Source: Lithodes maja (Eukaryota > Arthropoda > Malacostraca > Decapoda > Lithodidae). Taken from it: 64,000 nt of DNA. Positions 53,153-62,130 of this stretch are shown in pieces; within the stretch, counting starts at the first letter, position 1; each line of letters begins with the position of its first letter. Both the position numbers and the translations under genes were made by a program. The stretch is taken from contig JBAKBP010007174.1 in NCBI GenBank assembly GCA_037953745.1, positions 1 to 64,000 on the forward strand, read 5' to 3'. Under the pieces are notes generated by a model. That model was not told the DNA's origin. It saw only the letters and a list, made by a program, of their open reading frames with translations, and did no database searches.

Positions 53153-54977
53153 TGTGACATCTACCAGCGTTGGCAGAATCGCCTCTCGTTAGCCACTAGC
53201 GCTCGCCAGGGACATCGAAATGGGCTACAGTTATCAGAGAATGTTGTTCTTTCTTTTCTAGTACTCGCATTGTCACAGACAGTCCAGTGGTGGTCTTTAT
53301 TTTTGTCTGTGACAACGGGAAGTATTTTATATCATTAATAGAATATAAGATGCATTGTGTAAAGTTAAGGAGAAAGAGAGATATAGGCAGCGTGGTGGTA
53401 ATATGTGCGTGTGTATGTATGAGCTGCCTCGCTCGGAGGAGTTTTCCCGCTCGCGCGGGCTTTCCCTCGCCTTTGATTGGCTGGTGGATCCTGGCGCATC
53501 CTAGGGGCCTGCTGCCTTGTAACGTCTCGGCCCGTGATTGGCCGACCATCGCGCCCTTGCGGGCTCCTGTGTAACTAACCTCCTCCATGAGGGTTCCCAG
53601 GAGCTGCCCTCCTCAGGACAAGTGGCGCGCATGCTTCTAACATCCATTTGCATACTCTCTCCCGATCACCCCCTTTACCACTGTCTCTCTCTCTGACCTT
53701 CTTCTTTTCCATTACTTCTCGTCTTTATTCAATTACTTGTCCCCTTGGGTTCTGCATACGGTTTCCATAGCCGGCCCATTGTATTGCATGCGCCGTCCTC
53801 TGAGATATTTACATGTACTTAGAATAGGTTTGAGGGTTCTTAGTTAGTATAGGTTAAGAACTCTGTGTGTGTCTCCATTATTGATTTAGTGTTTCTGCTC
53901 TTTTATTTAATGCTAGACTGGGATAGGGTAACTGTAGTCGTTGTCTCCGATGTTTGTACGGTTTGCTTATACCTACACGACTTCGACCGGTCCTGTGGTA
54001 GCCTGGGTTGTCTTTTAGGCTGCATCTTTTGCGAGTGCAGCATTGTGTTGACTGAGGGCTTTGGCCTGTTCCAGTTCCACACTTTGCTGCCTCTTTGCTT
54101 GTCTTTTGAGGGTTGCCAGGATAGAACCAGATACTTGTGATCTGGATCTATCAAGAGAGCACCCCAGTCAATTAACGTACCTTAAAGGATGCAGTCTTAA
54201 GGACATCGCTAGGCTACGAGCCTGTCTTGCTCAACCCCAGTTCCTTACCTAGAGTATCCCAGCTAGACATTATTAACCGAGTAGACACTTGTTAGTATTT
54301 AATATAAACTCTTTGATATGTACGCATTATTATTCAAAGCATTTATTAGTCTAGGTTGTTGCTGAGCCGCACAACCATAGCAGACTGTTTCGTTGATGAG
54401 GATGTACTTCTTTTAGTGTCGAGCATTACTACCGTTGCGCATTTATAGTATTCTCGTGTCAGTTAACATTATATGTCCTCTTTTAGTGTATTCAGTCTAC
54501 ACGTGTGGTGTCCTGCCTCCTGCCTTTATATAATTTAAGATACGAGCATCTTATGAGCATCAGACTTTCTTCAGAAGTTTCCAGGTCTATTCTGTAGGAC
54601 TATACTTCACTTTCTTTCAGATAGGAGTGAAGAGTTTATTGTTGTTTAGAGTAACTGTATTGAAGCATCTTTTTATTGTATTAAATCTTGCAGTGATTTA
54701 ATTGATCTTTCCATAGATTCCTTTTTATGCATTTTAACGTAACTTGCATCTTGTTTGTTATCAGGCTATACCAGTGTGGGTTAGCCTGAAGTAGAGTACA
54801 TTTATGCCCAGTTAAGGATACCCCGTTATCGCAGATTAACTCTGGAGGGTATAGGTGTTTTTGTTCGCCGGCATATAAGTTTGAGGGTTTGGATCTAGCG
54901 TACCGTTGTTGCATAGTGCCCTATTACTAGTCCAATCATTAAGTTCCCTTGTTTTATTCGTAGCCCCGGTCGTAACA
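53153..54977 (+). repeat. Right LTR of element 2
   Basis: TGTGACATC to CGTAACA, 1825 bp, differing from the left LTR by scattered substitutions, small indels and absence of the MITE. Followed by gtga. Confidence 0.92.
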
Positions 54978-54981
54978 GTGA

Positions 54982-55400
54982 TCAAGTGAAAAATTCCATA
55001 GGGCGGACATGGTGGGTGGTGGGATTAAAAGGAAGATATTAAATACACACTTCAAGTATTATATACATGGGAATTATGTCCATCGATAACTAGCATAAAA
55101 CGTAAACAAAAGTTGTCATAGTACGAATACAAAGGAAAGTAGGAAGTATACTGATATATATGACCAAAAGAGTCTCCAAAATAATGAAGAGTAAAAAATC
55201 ACAACCTTTTTATGTTTTAAAATAATCATATTCCAAATACCCCTACAAAAGAACAAGAAACGATACACAGCTGTAACACTTTAAATATTAAGTTAATTAA
55301 CTCCGCGACGCCTTGCATATATAGCAAGGGTCTGAGAGGAATGGTGTGAGTGTGGGCCAAGATTGCTATGTGATTCAATAAGGTACCAGCTGAGACTATA
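54982..55400. other. No gene; trace of SINE family S3
   Basis: ggcggacatggtgggtgg at 55003 resembles the body of the SINE at 43960-44222. No coding sequence. Confidence 0.4.
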
Positions 55401-55403
55401 TGG

Positions 55404-55600
55404 GAGGTGTGGTGGAGTGGTCTTGCCACTGGCCTGGTAATCCAAAGGTCCCGGGTTCAAATCCCGATGTATCAATGGGAAGATATTATTGGGATGGAAT
55501 TTGTGCTGTACCTGGTATCAGTGCATTACCACAAGCCCACCGAAACGTCAATAAAATACCCTCATTGTTCCCTGATTAAATAGCACTGTATGAATATTCC
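55404..55600 (+). mobile_element. tRNA-derived SINE, copy S4
   Basis: A box TGGTGGAGTGG (55410-55420), B box GGGTTCAAATCCC (55453-55465), and a tRNA-like ggtaatccaaaggt anticodon region. The acceptor stem does not pair and unrelated sequence (ttattgggatggaatttgtg) continues, as in SINEs. Confidence 0.7.
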
Positions 55601-55623
55601 CATATTCAAAATATGCTATAGGG

Positions 55624-55953
55624 GTGCAATGCCTGGCGAGTTATCTGCTCAACAGGTGGCGTTGTGTGTGTGTGTGTAAGTGTGAGAGTCCGAGTGTAGG
55701 GGGTGAGACATTGAAGCACGGGAACGAGGTGGCTTCAGAGATGGGGTCGTTTCGGGCCATGAGTGAGCACCGTGCCTCATGTGAAGGCAAGATGGCAGGT
55801 GCTCGTTGTACTCTACGTGCTTCACATGTCTCACTCCCTAGACTGGAACAAGACCTCACGGGCTTCACTGTTCATTGTAAAGCGGTGAATGTTAAGGCTC
55901 TCAGTCTATGCCCGAGAGGAAGTAAGTTGGAATATAGAAAAAAAAAAAAATAA
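55624..55953 (+). other. Orphan ORF followed by A-rich tract
   Basis: 109 codons starting ATGCAATGCCTGG, with MGSFRAMSEHRASCEGKMAG and SLPRLEQDLTGFTVHCKAVN. The frame ends in an A13 plus A9 run (55937-55960). No recognised domain. Composition looks partly exonic (CEGKMAGARC), and the A run could be a retrocopy tail, but no parent is known. Could be chance. Confidence 0.25.
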
Positions 55954-55959
55954 AAAAAA

Positions 55960-56339
55960 ATATCGCGTATTGGTAGTCTGAGAGAGAGAGTGTGTGTCAA
56001 GGAGTTACAAGGAATAGTTAGTATCTCAGAGACCTTTCCGGTCCATTCCGGGGAGATAATCGAAGTAGAAGGAAAGAGAGCGTTTAGTGCACTACAGTCA
56101 TTACAGTGTGCAAAATATTATCTACTCTCTTCTTGAACTGCTACACTGAAGAACTGTTTACAACTTCTGAATGACGTATGTTCCAGGTAAAACAGATCTG
56201 ATATGTTAAAAGGCTTCCACAAATAAAGCGCTGAACTTTTTCAATTCTAACTTCCAGTCATGGTTGCGTGTTGTATTCATATTGAACCTAAACATTTTAC
56301 TATAATCCATATTGTCAAACCCATTAAGCAGGAGTTTTT
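55960..56339 (+). other. No ORF; possible transcript 3' end (AATAAA)
   Basis: An AATAAA at about 56223 lies in otherwise featureless sequence. No other support. Confidence 0.3.
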
Positions 56340-56600
56340 TTTTTTAGGACTCCCTTCTCTCTCATGCTTAGCTTCATTAGCTTTGAGATTTTAAGATCTT
56401 TCACTCCATTTTTGTTGTCAATATTAGGACCTTCCTGCCCTATAAGTGTTGATTTTTTTTCCTGGCGCGCAATAGCGAGCCGGTAATCTTAGGAGGCCGG
56501 AACATTTTTCTCCCAAAAAATTTACATATTTATCTTGAAGGGGGTTCTAGTTTTTGTTGTTTTTCTTAAGCTTGAAACTAAAAAAAGAAACTAACAAATG
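56340..56600 (-). repeat. Family R repeat, copy R6
   Basis: Reverse orientation: tctctctcatgcttagcttc, gagattttaagatctttc, ctggcgcgcaatagcgagcc, ggaggccgg and atcttgaagggggttc. Confidence 0.7.
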
Positions 56601-56639
56601 AATACATATATAAATTAATAGAAAAAAAAACTAAGGGGT

Positions 56640-58000
56640 AAAGTATTTTAAAACCTTCAATGAGCTGACTCGTACTCTGCGTATTTCCAACGGAAAGAGA
56701 TCAAGAGCTCTCTACCGGTCCTCCTAGCTCAGTCTTCTAACCGATGGAATAAGTTTTGTAGCCCTAACTTGTACTCTTTCCAGTCGCTCTATATTTTTAC
56801 TGAGTGCTGGATACCAGAATTGAACAGCATACTCCAGGAGAGACCGTATCAAAGCGTTGTAAAGTGTGAGGACTATTTCCTTATTTATATACAATAATTG
56901 GCTCTTAACCCGGGAATGGCACCGATACTCTTAAGAAGTTTTAATGGGCGAAGGCGACGGGACTCTTAAGATCCAAGGCCTAAAAAAAGCCTTTTAAAAG
57001 ACCCAAGTGGCCCTAAAAAAAAAAGAATATATGATTAAGTGAGATAATTCCCCTCCATACCTTCTATCAATCCTCCACATGTGTCCAACCCCCCCCTTCA
57101 ATTATCACTTATTTTTCCTCTTATTCCCTTGTTTATCGGTTTATTTTCCGCGCCAATATCACCCACCCGGTTTCAAGGTCGAAGGGGACCCATATAGAGA
57201 TCGTAGAAAGAGAGAGACTTCACTAGCAAGACATCAGTGTCGATCGATAAGAGAGCGAGGGAGGGTGTGTGCCGCACCGGTTCTCCTCTCATGAATGAAC
57301 CGGTCAGCAATATTTTGTTTTTCACCCCCCAAATACTATTCCCACTTATTTTATTGCTGTTACATGTTAATATTTTCATATTAAACGTAAAATAGGCGCA
57401 TATGAATAAGTAATAACGATATTTATCGGATAATGACGATTTTAGTCGGAAATGAACCTCAATATGTTTGCCTGGCGGGCACTTTCAAATACCATAGCTT
57501 CGCCGTTTAAAGGTTAATATAGCCCAATAATGTCTGAGCTATCTTCTCTACTTTATTGCACTGCTTGGTAAACTTTAGGTCACTGCTGATCAGAACACCC
57601 AAATTATTTTCCAAATCAGTCACTTCCCAATAGACTATTCCCAATAGCGAATAGTCTGACATGGGGTTTGCTTGGCCGATATGCATCACCTGCCTAGCAA
57701 TATTATAGACTGTAGCACTGTTGAAACCTTCCAAAATCACATAGACATATATTTCGCCCTTAACCCGTACAATCCCAGCGATGGCTGCCAGCCGTCAGTA
57801 GATAAATCACTCCCCAGTCCCAGCGACGGCTGCAAGCCGTCAGTAATATACGGTCCTTGTAACTGCAAGTATCAGGCAGTGGCTTTTACCATTTACTTTT
57901 TACTTGTAAACACTTTTCTAAGGAATTGGCAACACTTCTTAGGTTGGCTGCAAGCTTCCACAGGCTGTGTGGGTCAGTGTTTCATCAACTTTTGAGGTGG
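56640..58000. mobile_element. Twin-primed (5'-inverted) CR1-like LINE
   Basis: Right part (57685-57780) is plus-strand LINE C-terminus: LPSNIIDCSTVETFQNHIDI then a stop and 3' UTR. Left part (57690 down to 56640) is the same LINE on the minus strand: RQVMHIGQANPMSDYSLLGI, LENNLGVLISSDLKFTKQCN, EIVLTLYNALIRSLLEYAVQ and LERVQVRATKLIPSV. Upstream coding sequence inverted against downstream coding sequence, joined at 57685-57690, is the signature of twin priming. The 3' UTR has a doubled unit cccagcgatggctgcc...agccgtcagta (57772-57850). Confidence 0.78.
56909..57513. mobile_element. TTAA-flanked MITE (piggyBac-like), copy 2
   Basis: 605 bp, CCCGGGAATGGCACC to GTTTAAAGG, between TTAA at 56905-56908 and 57514-57517. 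Internally similar to 46641-47262 (atcacttatttttcc, aggcgcatatgaataa, GAGAGA tract). It splits the LINE frame between GYINL and NKEIVLTLYN, and the flanks rejoin as LINE coding sequence. Confidence 0.85.
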
Positions 58001-58324
58001 GAGGTTGTGATATCTTGACTCTGAAGCCATTTTGGCCACATTGCTTGGTACTGGGGGGTACATTTATGGTAGTACCGTATGGTACAGTAGGGGTTAATCC
58101 CCGACTGACTGCATTTACAGATTAATAACAAGACATGCCAAATTACCTCTTTTGGTAGACTAGATACAGTAAAATAGTTTTATTTTCATATTGTCCTGTC
58201 CAGTACCATGTCGGTTTACCTATTCTGCATGAAAAAAAATAATCCTGTCCCTTCTAAGCTATCTTTCTTTCCTATGTAATAGGCTAGGTAGTTTAGATAC
58301 AAACAGCCTCATAAGGATCAGTAG

Positions 58325-58342
58325 ATCTGTTGTTGTTGTTGT
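58325..58342. repeat. (TTG)n microsatellite
   Basis: About six ttg units at the left edge of the next LINE fragment. Confidence 0.8.
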
Positions 58343-58344
58343 TT

Positions 58345-58845
58345 GCTCTCTTTTGTACCTTGCACTTTTCCAGGTTTAGAGGTATCTGCTATGTCTCCGT
58401 CCATGCACCCAGTCTCTTAAGGTCCATCCTGAGCTGTGCAAACCCTTTGGCATCCTTCACATTCATTCCAAGCTTTATGTCATCTGCAAACTTGGAGATC
58501 ACACTCAACAGACCAATATCAATGTCATTGACATACAGTATATAATAAACAGAAGAAGGTCAAGGACAGATCCCTGTGAAACTCCAGACGTGACTGGAAT
58601 CCACTCAGAAGAAACACCGTTGATTACCACTCGTTGATGTCTACCTGTCAACTGTCTATTCACTTTGTGACCTTAGTGCAATCACTGTTGACATTAGCCT
58701 GCAATGAGACACTTTTTCAAAAGCTTTTTGAAAATCTAAGTAAAGGATGTCTATGGCTCTACTTTTGTCATACTTTCTCAGCATTTCATCGGAAAATTCC
58801 AGCAAACTGATAAAAACATGATCGGTGTCGCCTGAATCCATGTTG
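58345..58845 (-). pseudogene. LINE reverse transcriptase fragment
   Basis: Minus strand: FSDEMLRKYDKSRAIDILYL, DFQKAFEKVSHCRL, then in other frames GRHQRVVINGVSSEWIPV, SGVSQGSVLDLLLF and DDIKLGMNVKDAKG. This is the CR1-type RT core from the finger/palm to beyond FADD, with frameshifts and stops. Confidence 0.8.
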
Positions 58846-58922
58846 AGAGAGTGAGAGAGAGAGAGATAGTGTGTGGGTGTGTGTGAGAGAGAGAGAGAGA
58901 TTTGTGTGTGTGTGTGTGTGTG
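58845..58922. repeat. (GA)n and (TG)n microsatellites
   Basis: gagagagagagagata, a short tgtgtgggtgtg, a second GA run and (TG)n to 58922, at the 5' end of the LINE fragment. Confidence 0.9.
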
Positions 58923-59045
58923 TCCAAAGTAGTACAAAGTAAAACAAGAAACAACATATTATATATTGATCTTTACGAGGTTGCTTGTAACTAAACTACC
59001 TAACCTATGTGAACAGAGTAAACGGTAGCACAGTAAAGAGTGGTG

Positions 59046-59460
59046 CTATGCGCTTGTAAATACAGTTAATTGGGGGCTAAGAGTAAGATATCTATCTAAG
59101 CGAAATTTTAAAGTTTCAACAGTACACTCAATGACACTACATGGTAGTCCATTCCACATGCTTACTACTCGATTGCAAAACAAATGTTTCGTCTCGTCTG
59201 AGCTAAAAGAATTTCCAATTATCTTACAACCATTTCCTTCAGTGTAATTTGAATGGCCAATTGTGAAGTATTTGCTAACATCCATATTGTCAATACCTTT
59301 AATAATTTTAAACACTTGAATTAGGTCTTCTCCTACCCTGCGCTTTGTTAAACTAACCCGATTTACCTCTTTTAGACGTTCTTCATATGATTTACCTCTT
59401 TTAGACGTTCTTCATATGATTTACCTCTTTTAGACGTTCTTCATATGATTTTGTTCTTAG
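59046..59460 (-). pseudogene. CR1-like LINE C-terminal fragment
   Basis: VFKIIKGIDNMDVSKYFTIG-like sequence, GNGCKIIGNSFSSDETKHLF and SMWNGLPCSVIECTVETLKF closely follow the C-terminus of the intact LINE ORF2 at 25841-28720, so this is a degraded relative. Upstream coding sequence is disrupted by a 29-bp triplication. Confidence 0.82.
59360..59446. repeat. 29-bp tandem triplication
   Basis: Three exact copies of gatttacctcttttagacgt + tcttcatat inside the LINE coding sequence. 29 is not a multiple of three, so the copies shift frame. Confidence 0.95.
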
Positions 59461-59984
59461 TCTAGGAATATTTGTTTGTTTCTCCGTTTTTTCTGTCCAG
59501 TTTATGTATATTCAAAATTGTGTGAGAGAGAGTTTAGATCGAGGTAGAGGATAGGGACAGATGGTGGAGAAAGACAAGTTATCTTTCATTCCTATCTAAA
59601 TCCACCCCCTCCTCCCCAAAGGGGCTTACACCACCGCTTTCTAGTTATCTCTTTTAACGATCTTCATTTTCTATCTACCTCTTTTTATTTCTTACTATAT
59701 TTGTGCATTTATGTATCTCCTAATTTGCTTTATTATGAACTAAGAATGAGAGAGCTAGAGAGAAAGAGAAAGTGAGAGTGAGTGAAAGTGAGAGTGAGTG
59801 AGAGAGTGAGTAGGGGGTATTTTTCTTTCATATGTATAACCTCCCGAGGATGGTCATATTACTCATTCATATACAAAGACTCACCCCACTGCTCTTTACT
59901 TCTAGCTTTACCATTCTTTATTTATATTTATGGGGAAATATATCTATTTGTTTATTTACATACTTATTTATTTATTTAGTGTCT
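59461..59984. other. No gene; GA-rich low complexity
   Basis: A GAGAGTGAG-rich tract lies at about 59745-59812. The rest is featureless. Confidence 0.5.
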
Positions 59985-60240
59985 TCTATAACCCTCCATC
60001 AAGCTTGAAAAATACCCTAAGATTCCCCTTTGAGATAAATTTGCACATTGTTCGGTAGAAAACTGCCCCGGCCGAACACTGCTAACTCATAAATTGCAGG
60101 CTCGCTCTAACTCGCCAGGAATAAATCGACAGCTCAATGGTACGAAAGGTCATAAAATCACCAAACTAATGAGTCGAATATCATAAGATCTCAAATTAAT
60201 TGGGCCAAACATAAAGGAGAAGGAGGTCCATATTCCCCCC
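59985..60240 (+). repeat. Family R repeat, copy R7
   Basis: accctccatcaagcttgaaa, ccctttgagataaatttgca, ccccggccgaac, ggctcgctctaactcgccag, atggtacgaaaggtc, aaactaatga and aggagaaggaggtcc; then a C run. Confidence 0.75.
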
Positions 60241-60417
60241 CCCCCCCTTTAGAAGTTGCATATTCTGTATGGCTTAGCATTTTTCTTACCGGCTTGTCAA
60301 TCACCTTTACCTCTTTTTATCGCTGTTCAGTAATTGACTCGTAGGCTCACCATCACCTCTCTTTATTTCTCTCACTAATCGCTCTATGCTTCTGTCTTTA
60401 CTTCGTTCAGTTACGCT

Positions 60418-60505
60418 AAAGGGGAGGTTTGGTCTTTCTCGACCCCCTTCTCCCTCATATTTAGCCCAATTAGTTTTGAGATTTTAAGACATTCTCGTAA
60501 CTACT
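60418..60505 (-). repeat. Family R repeat, copy R8 (3' part, inverted)
   Basis: gacccccttctccctcatat, ttagcccaattagttttgag and attttaagacattctcg. Together with R7 it forms an inverted pair. Confidence 0.65.
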
Positions 60506-60605
60506 CAAGTTGCATTGAAATTTAATAAATTACATTAAGCTTTACAAGATATTATGACACATATATTTTATTTTATGTGTTTTTTTTTTTTTTTTTTTGG
60601 GGGGG

Positions 60606-60735
60606 GGCTATTATTAGACGGTTTTATTCAGATTAGGAGGGGTATATAGAAGTCGGAGGGTTAATGGAGATGGTCTTTAACCCTTTAATTCCTAAAGATC
60701 ATTCCTAAACTGTATAAAATCGTCTAATAATAGCC
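60606..60735. repeat. 21-bp inverted repeat with 88-bp loop
   Basis: ggctattattagacggtttt + a (60606-60626) pairs with its complement at 60715-60735 (one mismatch). A T/G homopolymer run precedes it. Confidence 0.7.
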
Positions 60736-61120
60736 TGGATAAACTGTAAAAACGCACCATAATTTTGAAAGTGTTAAGGGGTATCACACGAGTGGTTCCC
60801 TCGGTAACTTTGGATGGTCAACATGTTTCGGCCAACATTAGTGGAATCTTCTGCACTTGTATCGGAAGCTAAACAAAACATACCAATAATTAGGTGACAG
60901 AACTACTAAGCTGCCAGACCAGTGTTGACAACTAAAGCTGAGGGAAAACGTGCCCATGTAATACCGGCATTAGGCCAACAAAAAAAGTATTGAACTGGAC
61001 CGGCTGAATAACCGAATCCCATCTTGAGTTTTGGGATAGGTTATGCTCAAGTTCTGTACTGGAGATAGGAAAGGTGTTTATGTAGCAGGCTGGTGGGCTT
61101 ATTCTAAAGAAATCAAAGTA
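60736..61120. other. No gene seen
   Basis: Unremarkable sequence between the inverted repeat and the minisatellite. Confidence 0.4.
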
Positions 61121-61798
61121 AATACAGCATACGGTGAATCTCAATAATACAGCATACGGTGAATCTCAATAATACAGCATACGGTGAATCTCAATAATAC
61201 AGCATACGGTGAATCTCAATAATACAGCATACGATGAATCTCAATAATACAGCATACGGTGAATCTCAATAATACAGCATACGATGAATCTCAATAATAC
61301 AGCATACGGTGAATCTCAATAATACAGCATACGGTGAATCTCAATAATACAGCATACGGTGAATCTCAATAATACAGCATACGGTGAATCTCAATAATAC
61401 AGCATACGGTGAATCTCAATAATACAGCATACGGTGAATCTCAATAATACAGCATACGGTGAATCTCAATAATACAGCATACGATGAATCTCAATAATAC
61501 AGCATACGGTGAATCTCAATAATACAGCATACGGTGAATCTCAATAATACAGCATACGGTGAATCTCAATAATACAGCATACGGTGAATCTCAATAATAC
61601 AGCATACGGTGAATCTCAATAATACAGCATACGGTGAATCTCAATAATACAGCATACGGTGAATCTCAATAATACAGCATACGGTGAATCTCAATAATAC
61701 AGCATACGGTTAATCTCAATAATACAGCATACGGTGAATCTCAATAATACAGCATACGGTGAATCTCAATAATACAGCATACGGTGAATCTCAATAAT
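61121..61798. repeat. 25-bp minisatellite, 27 copies
   Basis: Unit aatacagcatacggtgaatc + tcaat, nearly identical throughout; a few units have cgatg for cggtg, and one has ggttaatc. The first partial unit continues the unique sequence to its left, so it arose by local amplification. Confidence 0.97.
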
Positions 61799-61899
61799 AT
61801 GGATTCCAACCTGTGTTCATTTGGATACCAGTCCACTACTATAACCAGCGAGCCACAACTCCCTTGGCTGATACTGGTATAGTGTACGTGTGGCTGAGG

Positions 61900-62130
61900 T
61901 GTGGGGGGAGGGGGCTGCGGTCAGCTCCCTATTCCTTCATGTTTAGTCCCATTAGTTGACAAATTTAAGACCATTCATGCCATTTATCTGTTGATATTTC
62001 CCTGGCGAGCAAAAGTGAGCCTGTAATTTAGGAGGAACCGGCCTTTGGCCAGGACATTTTTCTACCGAAAAAAATATAAATTTATCTCGAAATGGGATGT
62101 TCTTTGTTGCATGCTTGATACAAAAAAAAT
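61900..62130 (-). repeat. Family R repeat, copy R9
   Basis: ctattccttcatgtttagtc, ccctggcgagcaaaagtgag, ggaaccggcctttggcc and atttatctcgaaatggga. Confidence 0.7.

Larger units (their letters stand above)
44967..54977 (+). mobile_element. Gypsy-type LTR element with PR-IN-RT-RH order (Gmr1-like)
   Basis: Ten-kb element: left LTR 44967-47428, primer site, gag, protease, integrase, RT, RNase H, right LTR 53153-54977. The 4-bp sequence gtga flanks both ends (44963-44966, 54978-54981). Integrase with a GPY/F-type C-terminus precedes a gypsy-type RT; this copia-like order defines the Gmr1 clade. The coding part has two single-base frameshifts (C-runs) and two nonsense codons and is otherwise intact. 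LTRs are very similar apart from one MITE insertion, so the copy is relatively young. Confidence 0.9.

Noticed and set aside
61121..61798. CRISPR array
   Set aside because: The 25-bp units are contiguous with no variable spacers, and the genome is eukaryotic; it is a minisatellite.
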